A DNA stretch of 8,483 bases from PALSA-1355 sp031400775 (GCA_031400775.1 JANNQN010000402.1:1-8483); one strand, 5' to 3'; shown: positions 1 to 6,039, numbered from the stretch's first letter. Translations and numbers: made by a program. Notes: a model not told the origin generated them from the letters alone.

Positions 1-587
1 AAGTCCGAAGTGATGTGCGTCGAAAAAACGATACTGCGTCCGCCGCCGGCCGCGATATCGAGCACCACCTTGAGGAACTCGCGGCGGGCCGAAGGGTCGA
101 GGCTCGCCACCGGCTCGTCGAGTAACAGCAAGTCGGGCTCGTGCCCCAGGGCCAGCACGATGGCCAGCTTCTGCAATTCGCCGACCGACAAGGTTCCGGC
201 CCGGCGACGCATGGGAATCTGCCAGTCGCGCACCAGATCCGCGACCAGGCCGTGATTCCAACGGGCGTAAAACGCTCCGGTGTAGGCGATGATGTGCCGC
301 ACCTGCATCCAGGGATAGAGCTGCGGATTTTGCGGGACGTAGCCGATATGCTCCTTGGCCCGCGCGCTCAGATTCCAGGCCGGCTCGTCCAGGATCGTGA
401 CCGTGCCGTGTTGCGGTTTGGCCAAGCCGAGCGCGCAGCGCAAGAGCGTGGTCTTGCCGGCGCCGTTCTTGCCCAACAGACCCACAACCGATCCGGAGGG
501 GATCTCGAGCGTCACGCGATCGAGGACCGGAGTTCCGGAATAGATTTTGGATACGGCTCGCATCTCCAGCACGGGTTTGGCGTTCAT
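1..587 (-). CDS. ABC transporter ATP-binding protein, YtrB-like (partial, C-terminus off window)
   Basis: This is the nucleotide-binding subunit of an ABC transporter; it would hydrolyse ATP on the inner face of the membrane for a permease that is not in the window. The first 195 residues are visible. In order they show Walker A GKNGAGKT (39-46), Q-loop Q86, signature LSVGE (133-137), Walker B LLLLDEP (153-159), D-loop SLD (162-164) and H-loop H191, so the ATPase is catalytically complete. The stretch FYARW (107-111) and the shortness of the region before the signature resemble the YtrB/export group. The signature departs from LSGGQ, as is common in this group. The ATG at 587-585 overlaps the TGA of the upstream GntR gene (ATGA), which indicates translational coupling and one operon. 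The frame stays open to base 1, so only the C-terminal end is missing. The substrate cannot be told; antibiotic or cell-envelope stress export is the usual guess for this pairing. Confidence 0.93.
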   Translation of the reverse strand, partial: MNAKPVLEMRAVSKIYSGTPVLDRVTLEIPSGSVVGLLGKNGAGKTTLLRCALGLAKPQHGTVTILDEPAWNLSARAKEHIGYVPQNPQLYPWMQVRHIIAYTGAFYARWNHGLVADLVRDWQIPMRRRAGTLSVGELQKLAIVLALGHEPDLLLLDEPVASLDPSARREFLKVVLDIAAGGGRSIVFSTHITSD

Positions 588-988
588 GTTCCGTCGAGCT
601 CCTTGAGGGCGCGTTCCAATAGCGATCGGACTTGCTTGCCCGAGAGTGACAATTGATGGGCCTCGGCCGCGACCTGTCGCAGCAGGGGCAAGAGCTGATC
701 CTGTCGCTCGCGCAGGTTACCGTTGGCATCGCTGCGCGGCGCTATCCGCATTCCCTGCCCGCGCACCAGCTCGAGCGCGCCATCCCGCTCCAACAGCGAA
801 TAGGCCTTGGAGACGGTCATCGGGTTGACTTCCAATTCGAGTGCCACCTGGCGGACCGAGGGCAGAAAATCGCCCGGCTGAAAACGGCCGGTGGCCACGT
901 GGCGGCGGACCTGGTCGACGATTTGCCGGTAGATCGGCAAGCCGGAAGTGGGAAAGACTCGGAATAGAAAGTCGGCGGCCATGCGCAT
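584..988 (-). CDS. GntR-family transcriptional regulator, YtrA type
   Basis: This is a small DNA-binding repressor of 134 residues (132 if the second ATG at 982 is used). A winged helix-turn-helix spans about residues 16-84, with the family pattern GLPIYRQIVDQVRRHVATG, then LPSVRQVALELEVNP, then TVSKAYSLLERDG and a basic wing. The tail after residue 85 is only about 50 mostly helical residues, too short for the ligand-binding domains of FadR, HutC or MocR types; this fits the YtrA subfamily, which normally sits in front of an ABC ATPase, as here. No Shine-Dalgarno sequence precedes either ATG. An in-frame TAG lies 18 bases upstream of 988, so the start is at 988 or 982; the promoter geometry favours 982 on a leaderless transcript. 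A perfect dyad overlaps the start and suggests autorepression. The effector is unknown. Confidence 0.93.
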   Translation of the reverse strand: MRMAADFLFRVFPTSGLPIYRQIVDQVRRHVATGRFQPGDFLPSVRQVALELEVNPMTVSKAYSLLERDGALELVRGQGMRIAPRSDANGNLRERQDQLLPLLRQVAAEAHQLSLSGKQVRSLLERALKELDGT

Positions 989-1009
989 TAGTGTAGTAAT
1001 ACACTAATG
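986..1009. promoter_or_regulatory. Perfect dyad, probable GntR operator
   Basis: Two perfectly complementary 10-base arms, CATTAGTGTA at 986-995 and TACACTAATG at 1000-1009, are separated by GTAA. The dyad covers the gntR start region and its presumed -10 box. The AGTGTA/TACACT half-site resembles the one I recall for Bacillus YtrA, although the spacing there is wider. Its position makes it the obvious binding site for the adjacent regulator; binding itself is inferred. Confidence 0.75.
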
Positions 1010-1018
1010 GGAATGCAA
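990..1018 (-). promoter_or_regulatory. Candidate promoter of the gntR-ABC operon
   Basis: Read on the minus strand, a -35-like TTGCAT (1018-1013) is followed after 17 bases by a -10-like TACACT (995-990). The -10 lies inside the left arm of the dyad, so a bound repressor would block polymerase. The predicted transcription start, 8 bases past the -10, falls on the A of the ATG at 982. This would be a leaderless mRNA. The match to the consensus is modest (3/6 and 4/6). Confidence 0.4.
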
Positions 1019-1030
1019 GGCGAGCATATA

Positions 1031-1064
1031 AAAAAACTGATTAAAACTCTTACTTATTGAGTTT
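1031..1064 (-). terminator. Weak candidate terminator after the M56 gene
   Basis: On the minus strand AAACTC (1064-1059) can pair with GAGTTT (1049-1044) across a 9-base loop, and a T-rich run follows at 1036-1030. The stem has only six pairs, is AT-rich, starts inside the last codons of the M56 gene, and lies 7 bases from the T run. It is the only terminator-like structure between the M56 gene and gntR. Confidence 0.25.
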
Positions 1065-3780
1065 GTTTATTGAGCTTTTCGACAAGCAGTTGCAGGCGGG
1101 CGCCCGGTCGAAGGCCCGAGGCATGGAGCGCGTCGAGAAAGTCCAGCGCACCTTGCTTGCTGAGGCGAGCTAGAGGCTGTTCGACCAGCGGTCCAAACGG
1201 CTCAGGCCGTTCAATCGCCTTCAAGAGGTCCGGTAACAACTCGGTTAGCAATAGCCGCCGCACTCGAAGGCTTGCGCCACCCGTCCGTTCGTCCGGGGTG
1301 TACCAAGCACCCGCGGCAATCGAAAATTGGGCAACGTCGTCCGAGGCCAGCCAATCGCGCAGAGTCGCGACCAATTCCGGCGCGGGAGGTTCGGTCGACA
1401 CCATCATCTCCGCCGCGGCTTGGCGCACTTTGGGCGACGGATCTTTGAGTTTTTTGATAAATAGCGGAACCGTTTCCTCACGCTGCGCGACGATCGGAAG
1501 AACGACCAATGCAAACCAGCGCTCGTTTGCATCGTTGCTTTCCAGCGATTGTAGAATCACGGGCCTAACATCGCCGGCCGGCATCTTCGGAAAGGCCTGA
1601 TACACCGCCTGCATATCCGCGTCGGCAATTTGCATGGTGTAGTCGCGGGCCGCTTGTATGATCTGCTTCGCCGCTTGAGGCCCATAGCCGTGCCGTCCAA
1701 AGGCTGCCAGCGCCTGGATCGCTTCGGCACGCCTCTCAGGGCTGAGCTCATTGCGCAATTCTTCGGCCCAGCTCTCAAAGTCCTTGCCCTCATAACGCAC
1801 GTTTTTTCCAGCAACCGTCGTGCCTCCATCGGCCGGTTCACGCCTTGCTGGTTTGCTAACGGCCGATTCGCGTGGAGTAAGTTGGTTCCGCGGCTCTGAG
1901 CTAATCAATTTCAGCTTGTCCATGTGCAACGCCAATCGCTTCTGCAGATAGTCGAGTTGAAGTTTTGACTTCTCGTAGTCCGCCATTAGCCGGTGCAATT
2001 CCGCCAACGAGACCTTCTCGTTGCGCTTACCCGCGCTGTTTGCGATGCCGAGCACTTCCTTGGCTAGTTTCAGATCGATGTGGGCTTGTGTTATCTCCTT
2101 CTCGATTTCGGAAATCGTGATCTTCAAATCCACGACCCGCGTCGCCTCGGCCGTTTTCGCGCTTCCTGAAGAATCGCCGCCACGATGCGTCGCCGGCACG
2201 TCCGCTTCGGCCAGCCAGCGTTCGGCCTCGGCGACGTAATAGTTGGCGGCCCGCATAACTCTCGTATCACCGCTGCGCATGCCCTCTATCTCTATCTTGT
2301 CGAGCAGGCCGTTCTTCTTTTGCAGGTTGCGCATGCGATCCAGGTGAGCCTGGACCGCGGCCGTTTTCTGCACGTCGTCTGTCGCAGCCGCCTGCGCCGC
2401 CGCCATCCACCGCAGAGACCAATCGTATATTCGGTCCATCGTGACCGTCTCGGCGTCGTACGCGGCCAGGTTAGCCTCGTATGCCGCGCGGGCTTCGTCC
2501 ACCATTTTTTGCACCGCGACGTCGGATGCTTTTGAATTCGGCTCCTCCGGCGCCTCGGGGCCAATTGCAGGGGCTTTTTTGCTCTGAAGCAAATTGAGAT
2601 AGGGTAACGTCGTCGGTCGGGGGGCGGGCTGCTCATCACCCAACGGAGCTTTAGTCTTGATGGGCTCCGTTTCTTCGGCTGATTTCTTTACTTCAGCAGT
2701 CGGCTGCTGGGCCACGAGGTCGATCTGCACAACGCTGGCTGCGGCCAGGCACAGCACGATGGCGATCAATGAAGCTTTTTTCATCAACGAGTCCTCCGTC
2801 GTTGGTCCCGACAGAACGCGACGAATGCGGGCTGCCAACGAACGACCGCGCGCCGCGGTGCCGTAAAATGTGGCACGCGGACCCACCTGACCCAGTCGCA
2901 CTAGCGCGTTGGCATAGTCGGTGGTCGCATCTTCGCCGGCTGCGGCGCGATCGCAGGCCAACTCGGCAGCTTCGTCAAACTGGCGGGCTGCCCACCAGGC
3001 GGCTGGGTTGAACCAATGCGGCAACGCCAACACCCGCGCGACCAGCGACGTCCAAATATCGCCGCGCTGGTAATGGGCCAACTCGTGGCGCAGGATCGCC
3101 GTCCGCTCGCGGGCGTTCAATTCGCGCCACAAAGGCTCGGGCACGATGATCTCAAAGCCGCGCGGCAGGCGGCAGAGCAGGGGGCCGAATTTCTCGGTCA
3201 TGCAGAGCGGAAATTCGCGCCGCACGCCCGCGCCGGCGAGCAACTCGCGCCACTCGGCCTGATGGACCTCGCCGACCGGCGCCCGCCCCGCCAGAGATCG
3301 CACGAACAACACATAACCGACGCCCCAGGCGGCCACGAGCGCCGCTCCTCCCAGGGCCCACGCGCCTAGCAGCACTAGCTGCCAATCGATTTTCTTGGTA
3401 GCGACAGGCAGTTGAGCAACTGGCCCACTTGTCGTCGCGACGGGCGTCGTCGACAAGACCTCATCCGAATGCGGGGCCAACTCAATCGCCTCGAACGGCG
3501 GTTCGCGGTCCACAAGTAGCTCGCCCGGTGCCAGTTCATTCGGCGCGAGCTGCACGGTCGCGGTTGGCTCAGATGGTAGCGCTGCGTACCAAGGAACCGT
3601 TAGCGGCATCCGGATAAAGCTCCAGCCGACCAACAGCACCACGAGCCATGCCAGGCGATGGGCGGCTGGCCAACTCGGCCGGGCGATGCGCAGAACCAAT
3701 GCAGTGACAAGCGCCGCGGCCACGAGCCAGACTGTCGTTCGGCCCAAGGACCAAAGCAGCAAGGGGACGAAATCGTTCAT
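1054..3780 (-). CDS. BlaR1-like M56 membrane metallopeptidase with coiled-coil and HEAT-like C-terminal region
   Basis: This is a likely zinc membrane protease acting as signal transducer for the adjacent BlaI. Predicted membrane helices lie at about residues 5-30, 42-60, 131-160 and 335-357, the BlaR1 topology. The M56 core (about 176-330) has HELAH at 232-236, WFNPAAWW at 256-263 and ExxCD with the third ligand E273, so the zinc site is intact. After helix 4 comes a low-complexity linker (360-420), a charged helical region, a coiled coil (about 550-626) and a HEAT-like helical repeat region from about 660 to the end. I see no SxxK or KTG motif, so the penicillin-binding sensor of classical BlaR1 is absent and a beta-lactam ligand is not supported. 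At 908 residues it is about 300 longer than S. aureus BlaR1. It starts 45 bases after blaI with a weak AGG site, so the two are probably cotranscribed. The signal sensed is unknown. Confidence 0.9.
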   Translation of the reverse strand: MNDFVPLLLWSLGRTTVWLVAAALVTALVLRIARPSWPAAHRLAWLVVLLVGWSFIRMPLTVPWYAALPSEPTATVQLAPNELAPGELLVDREPPFEAIELAPHSDEVLSTTPVATTSGPVAQLPVATKKIDWQLVLLGAWALGGAALVAAWGVGYVLFVRSLAGRAPVGEVHQAEWRELLAGAGVRREFPLCMTEKFGPLLCRLPRGFEIIVPEPLWRELNARERTAILRHELAHYQRGDIWTSLVARVLALPHWFNPAAWWAARQFDEAAELACDRAAAGEDATTDYANALVRLGQVGPRATFYGTAARGRSLAARIRRVLSGPTTEDSLMKKASLIAIVLCLAAASVVQIDLVAQQPTAEVKKSAEETEPIKTKAPLGDEQPAPRPTTLPYLNLLQSKKAPAIGPEAPEEPNSKASDVAVQKMVDEARAAYEANLAAYDAETVTMDRIYDWSLRWMAAAQAAATDDVQKTAAVQAHLDRMRNLQKKNGLLDKIEIEGMRSGDTRVMRAANYYVAEAERWLAEADVPATHRGGDSSGSAKTAEATRVVDLKITISEIEKEITQAHIDLKLAKEVLGIANSAGKRNEKVSLAELHRLMADYEKSKLQLDYLQKRLALHMDKLKLISSEPRNQLTPRESAVSKPARREPADGGTTVAGKNVRYEGKDFESWAEELRNELSPERRAEAIQALAAFGRHGYGPQAAKQIIQAARDYTMQIADADMQAVYQAFPKMPAGDVRPVILQSLESNDANERWFALVVLPIVAQREETVPLFIKKLKDPSPKVRQAAAEMMVSTEPPAPELVATLRDWLASDDVAQFSIAAGAWYTPDERTGGASLRVRRLLLTELLPDLLKAIERPEPFGPLVEQPLARLSKQGALDFLDALHASGLRPGARLQLLVEKLNKQTQ
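2784..2797 (-). promoter_or_regulatory. Strong internal ribosome-binding site and ATG inside the M56 gene
   Basis: On the minus strand GGAGGA (2797-2792) stands 7 bases before an in-frame ATG at 2784-2782, residue 333 of the M56 protein. The residues that follow, MKK and then a hydrophobic run ending near AQQP, look like a bacterial signal peptide. Translation from here would give a separate exported protein of 576 residues (1054-2784) made of the coiled-coil and HEAT-like parts. The same segment also serves as membrane helix 4 of the full protein. Use of this start is inferred. Confidence 0.45.
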
Positions 3781-3825
3781 GGCTAACCTGCACTTTCTGC
3801 GAGAGATGACTTGCGAATTTCGCCC

Positions 3826-4227
3826 CTATTTTTTCACATCCTTGGCCTTCCGCGTCTGGCGGTCGGCTTCCTGAATCAATTGCTTCAGCTCGGCAATCTC
3901 GCCGCTCGATAGCGCGCGATCGCGCACCAGGTGCGCCACCAGCGGCACGATATTGCCGCCGCTCACGCGTTCGAGCAGCAGATCCAGATGCCGGGCGCTG
4001 ACTTCCTCGGGCGCCACCGCGGCCGTGTAGCGCGCGGGCCGGTCGGCCGAGCGCGTGACGACGCCTTTCTCGACCAGACGATTGAGCCGGGTCTGCATCG
4101 TGGTGTAACCGATCGTTCGGCCCAGTCCGGCTTGCGCCTCGGAAAGCGCGACCGATCCTTGCCGCCACAGCATCTGCAGGATTTCCATCTCGCCCGCCGA
4201 CAGTCGCGGGCCCTTGGGCTTCTTCAT
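3826..4227 (-). CDS. blaI: BlaI/MecI-family transcriptional repressor
   Basis: This is a winged-helix repressor of the BlaI/MecI/CopY family, 133 residues, close to the family's usual 120-140. The N-terminal DNA-binding domain covers about residues 8-75: LSAGEMEILQMLW is the family opening, YTTMQTRLNRLVEKG is the recognition helix and the segment after it, and ADRPARYTAAV is the wing. The helical remainder (76-125) would form the dimerisation domain that the partner protease normally triggers for cleavage. I chose the ATG at 4227 over the in-frame ATG at 4251 because GGAGG (4237-4233) sits 5 bases before it, and because the predicted transcription start near 4254 leaves almost no leader for 4251. 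The M56 gene follows 45 bases downstream. Targets probably include its own promoter; others cannot be told from this window. Confidence 0.93.
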   Translation of the reverse strand: MKKPKGPRLSAGEMEILQMLWRQGSVALSEAQAGLGRTIGYTTMQTRLNRLVEKGVVTRSADRPARYTAAVAPEEVSARHLDLLLERVSGGNIVPLVAHLVRDRALSSGEIAELKQLIQEADRQTRKAKDVKK

Positions 4228-4232
4228 GCGAA

Positions 4233-4237
4233 CCTCC
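4233..4237 (-). promoter_or_regulatory. Shine-Dalgarno site that sets the blaI start
   Basis: GGAGG on the minus strand lies 5 bases before the ATG at 4227. No comparable purine run precedes the upstream in-frame ATG at 4251, so the shorter product is preferred. Confidence 0.7.
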
Positions 4238-4250
4238 ATTTCATGACCCA

Positions 4251-4288
4251 TGTCGTAATCATAATACTACAGGCGTCATAAAACGCAA
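4251..4288 (-). promoter_or_regulatory. Candidate blaI promoter with overlapping imperfect dyad
   Basis: On the minus strand TTGCGT (4288-4283) is followed after 16 bases by TATTAT (4266-4261), 5 of 6 matches to the -10 consensus. An imperfect dyad, TGTAGTA (4271-4265) and TACGACA (4257-4251) with a 7-base spacer and one mismatch, encloses the -10 box. TGTA/TACA half-sites are typical of BlaI/MecI operators, but the usual arrangement is TACA first and then TGTA, so the operator reading is tentative. Confidence 0.4.
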
Positions 4289-4377
4289 CAGTGATTTCCT
4301 GAATTTCTATCTCTGTGTCCGTTCGGCTGCCTTCGTCCCGAGCTCAGGCCGAGGGGAGCTCACGGCCGAAGCCTCGG

Positions 4378-4715
4378 AGCCAAGTAGTGGACCGACTACG
4401 CTTATTTGTCTGGTGCCACCGGCTCCGCCAGACCCTCGCCCAGGTCGGCGCCGGCTTTGCTGAATAGCGTCCCAATGGCAGGGGTCCACTTCTCTACCCC
4501 GCTACGACGAGGAACCGCTAATACACGCGAATGAACGCCAATCAAGAGACCAGCGGGAATGTATTCGCGACTATTCGCGTGCATTCGCGGTCCACAATTC
4601 AAAAAGTAACTCGTGGCGCTTACCCTCGCTCGCGCGTTGGGTTAGTGTGCCGATGGCGTTTGCACATGGAAGATGTCCGTGCCAGGGCGACAAATAAGCG
4701 TAGTCAGCCAAGTAG
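4378..4715. repeat. Possible small non-autonomous element: 17-bp inverted repeats within 10-bp direct repeats
   Basis: GACTACGCTTATTTGTC at 4394-4410 recurs as its exact reverse complement at 4689-4705 (17 of 17). Outside them AGCCAAGTAG occurs as a direct repeat at 4378-4387 and 4706-4715. The direct repeat abuts the right inverted repeat but is 6 bases away from the left one, so the ends are not perfectly symmetrical. The arrangement resembles a miniature inverted-repeat element with a target duplication. There is no transposase inside. Confidence 0.5.
4511..4593. repeat. CGCGAAT-type imperfect palindromic element, copy 1
   Basis: ACCGCTAAT (4514-4522) mirrors ATTCGCGGT (4583-4591) with one mismatch. 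The left half carries AAT-ending units about every 10 bases (CGCTAAT, CGCGAAT, CGCCAAT), and the right half carries ATTCGCG units at similar spacing. It shares this architecture with the element at 6236-6313, so it is a dispersed repeat rather than coding sequence. Confidence 0.7.
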
Positions 4716-4778
4716 GTCACGCTTTAGCGTGACACTGAACGACTGTCGGCGCTCCTGTCATGCCACGGCATGACCTAC
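4712..4778. repeat. REP/iREP pair (BIME-like), two GTAG-flanked hairpins
   Basis: GTAG (4712-4715) precedes the hairpin arms GTCACGCT (4716-4723) and AGCGTGAC (4726-4733). Facing it, GTCATGCC (4757-4764) and GGCATGAC (4767-4774) form a second hairpin ending in CTAC (4775-4778), which is GTAG on the other strand. A GTAG foot next to a palindrome is the hallmark of REP sequences acted on by REP-associated tyrosine transposases (RAYTs). The pair starts 5 bases after the stop of the PLP-enzyme gene. No RAYT gene is in the window. Confidence 0.7.
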
Positions 4779-4782
4779 CGGA

Positions 4783-5934
4783 CTACCCAGCCAGGGCTTC
4801 GATCAACTGGCCGATGTCGTCCTCGTTGCAGTAGGCGTGCGGCGCAATCCGCAGTTTGCCGCCCCGCGCGCTCAGCACAACGCCGGCGGCCAGACAGCGA
4901 TGCTTGACCTCCAGCGAGTTTTGGCCCGGCATTTCGAAGGAAACGATACCCGAGCGGTGATCGCCTTCGCGCAGGCTCGACAGCTTAGCGCCGGCTTGGC
5001 TCAATCGCTCGCAGGCCAGGTCGGTGATCTCGACCAGGCGTTGGCCGAGGGCCTGCTGCCCCAGGCCCAGTAGCAATTCCAGGCTGTCGGCCAGGCCCAG
5101 AAAGCCGACCATGTTTTGCGTTCCGCCTTCATAGCGGGCGGCGGAATTCTTGAAATTCAACTCGATACGACTGTAGTCGGACGCGTGCTCGACACTGTGC
5201 CAGCCGACGCCGACAGGCCGCAAAAGATCCAAGTGCTCGCGCCGCAAGTAAAACAGCCCGGCGCCTTCCGGCCCCAGCAGCCACTTGTGTCCGTCGGCCG
5301 CCAGAAAGTCGATCGGCGTGGCTTTGACATCCAGCGGAAAGACGCCCAGTCCCTGAATCGCGTCGACGAACAAGTGCGCTCCGCGGCGCTTGGCCAGCGC
5401 GGCGACGGCGTCGAGATCGGCCCGCCATCCGCTCACATACCCGACCCAACTGACCGAAATGATTCGCGTGCGGCTATCGCAGGCGGCCTCGAGCGCGGTT
5501 AGATCGAGGCGGCCATCGACGGGCGGCACGCGCCGCGTTTCCACGCCGCGCGACGCCAGATTCATCCAGGGATACAAGTTCGAAGGAAACTCGTTTTCCA
5601 GCGTGACGACATTATCGCCCGCGACCCAGGGATATCCCTCGGCCACCAGGCCGATGCCCTCGGTCGTGCTGTGTACAAGCGCCACTTCGGTCTCGTCGGC
5701 TCCCAGCAACTGGGCCGCCAATTGCCGTGTGGCTTCGACGCGACGGTGCCAGGCGGGCCAACATGTGTCCCCCTCGGCGGTCGCCTGTGCGGCCCACTCG
5801 ACGATCGACTGCTGGGTTGTGGCCGGAAGCGGCGCCACCGCCGCGTGATCGAAATAGGCCCACTTTCGCGCGATGGGCATCTGCGATCGAAACTTTTGCC
5901 AGAGATTCGTCGGGTCGGAAAGCAATTGGGGCAT
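4783..5934 (-). CDS. Class V-fold PLP-dependent enzyme (aminotransferase/epimerase-like)
   Basis: This is a fold-type I pyridoxal-phosphate enzyme of the aminotransferase class V family, 383 residues, a normal length. Visible features are the substrate-side N-terminus YFDHAAVAPLP (27-37), the phosphate-binding STTEG (89-93), D191 and Q194 in VDAIQ for the cofactor ring, K217 in DGHKW as the Schiff-base lysine, and R362 in LRIAPH for a carboxylate. The cysteine desulfurase loop with a catalytic Cys (RxGxHC) is replaced by SARGGKLRIAPH, so SufS or IscS activity is unlikely; isopenicillin-N-epimerase-like or other carbon-nitrogen chemistry is more probable. The substrate is unknown. The ATG at 5934 is secure: an in-frame TAA lies three codons upstream. 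No ribosome-binding site precedes it, and a TGCTAAAAT box ends 6 bases before it, which suggests a leaderless mRNA. The neighbours give no pathway clue. Confidence 0.9.
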   Translation of the reverse strand: MPQLLSDPTNLWQKFRSQMPIARKWAYFDHAAVAPLPATTQQSIVEWAAQATAEGDTCWPAWHRRVEATRQLAAQLLGADETEVALVHSTTEGIGLVAEGYPWVAGDNVVTLENEFPSNLYPWMNLASRGVETRRVPPVDGRLDLTALEAACDSRTRIISVSWVGYVSGWRADLDAVAALAKRRGAHLFVDAIQGLGVFPLDVKATPIDFLAADGHKWLLGPEGAGLFYLRREHLDLLRPVGVGWHSVEHASDYSRIELNFKNSAARYEGGTQNMVGFLGLADSLELLLGLGQQALGQRLVEITDLACERLSQAGAKLSSLREGDHRSGIVSFEMPGQNSLEVKHRCLAAGVVLSARGGKLRIAPHAYCNEDDIGQLIEALAG

Positions 5935-5940
5935 CGCGCG

Positions 5941-5949
5941 ATTTTAGCA
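5941..5949 (-). promoter_or_regulatory. Extended -10 promoter of the PLP-enzyme gene, likely leaderless
   Basis: TGCTAAAAT on the minus strand combines a TG extension with a -10 hexamer matching 5 of 6 consensus bases. It ends at 5941, and six bases (CGCGCG) separate it from the ATG at 5934, so transcription would start at the A of the start codon. No good -35 is visible, as expected for an extended -10. Confidence 0.5.
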
Positions 5950-5981
5950 GAAATATCGGAGGTTTTCGCCACCCAACGCGT

Positions 5982-5996
5982 GAACTATACTAGTTC
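5982..5996. promoter_or_regulatory. Perfect 15-bp dyad containing a -10 box upstream of the small membrane protein
   Basis: GAACTA (5982-5987) and TAGTTC (5991-5996) are perfect complements around TAC. The centre contains TATACT (5986-5991), 5 of 6 to the plus-strand -10 consensus; only a weak -35 (TTTTCG, 5963-5968) is visible. A start near 5998 would leave a leader of about 42 bases for the gene at 6040. A repressor site over the promoter is possible but not shown. Confidence 0.4.
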
Positions 5997-6039
5997 GACC
6001 AGACCAGCCATCGACCGCCGCCCGAAGGACCTAGCGAGA

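Larger units (their letters stand above)
4252..4782. other. Gene-free 531-bp intergenic stretch made largely of repeats
   Basis: I see no convincing gene here. Short open frames occur on both strands, but they run through repeated sequence and have no recognisable product. From left to right it holds the blaI promoter, a GC-rich foldable segment (about 4340-4380, for example GGCCG at 4347-4351 pairing with CGGCC at 4363-4367), a 17-bp inverted repeat pair at 4394-4410 and 4689-4705, a CGCGAAT element at 4511-4593, and a REP/iREP pair at 4712-4778. Confidence 0.75.

Noticed and set aside
141..656. Plus-strand open frame of 171 codons
   Set aside because: It is antisense to the ABC ATPase, whose Walker A, signature, Walker B and H-loop are unmistakable; high GC keeps antisense frames open.
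1054..3780. Classical BlaR1 beta-lactam receptor
   Set aside because: The M56 core and topology fit, but no penicillin-binding motifs are present in the region after helix 4.
4511..4593. CRISPR array
   Set aside because: The units are about 10 bp apart with no 25-40 bp spacers and are mirrored rather than tandem.
4307..4602. Two short overlapping minus-strand open frames in the intergenic region
   Set aside because: They cross repeats, have no start signals and show no protein-like features.
4783..5934. Cysteine desulfurase (SufS/IscS) assignment
   Set aside because: The catalytic cysteine loop is absent although the PLP-binding residues are intact.
5671..6039. Upstream extension of the small plus-strand gene to 183 residues
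   Set aside because: The extension is antisense to the PLP-enzyme gene; the ribosome-binding site and promoter place the start at 6040.
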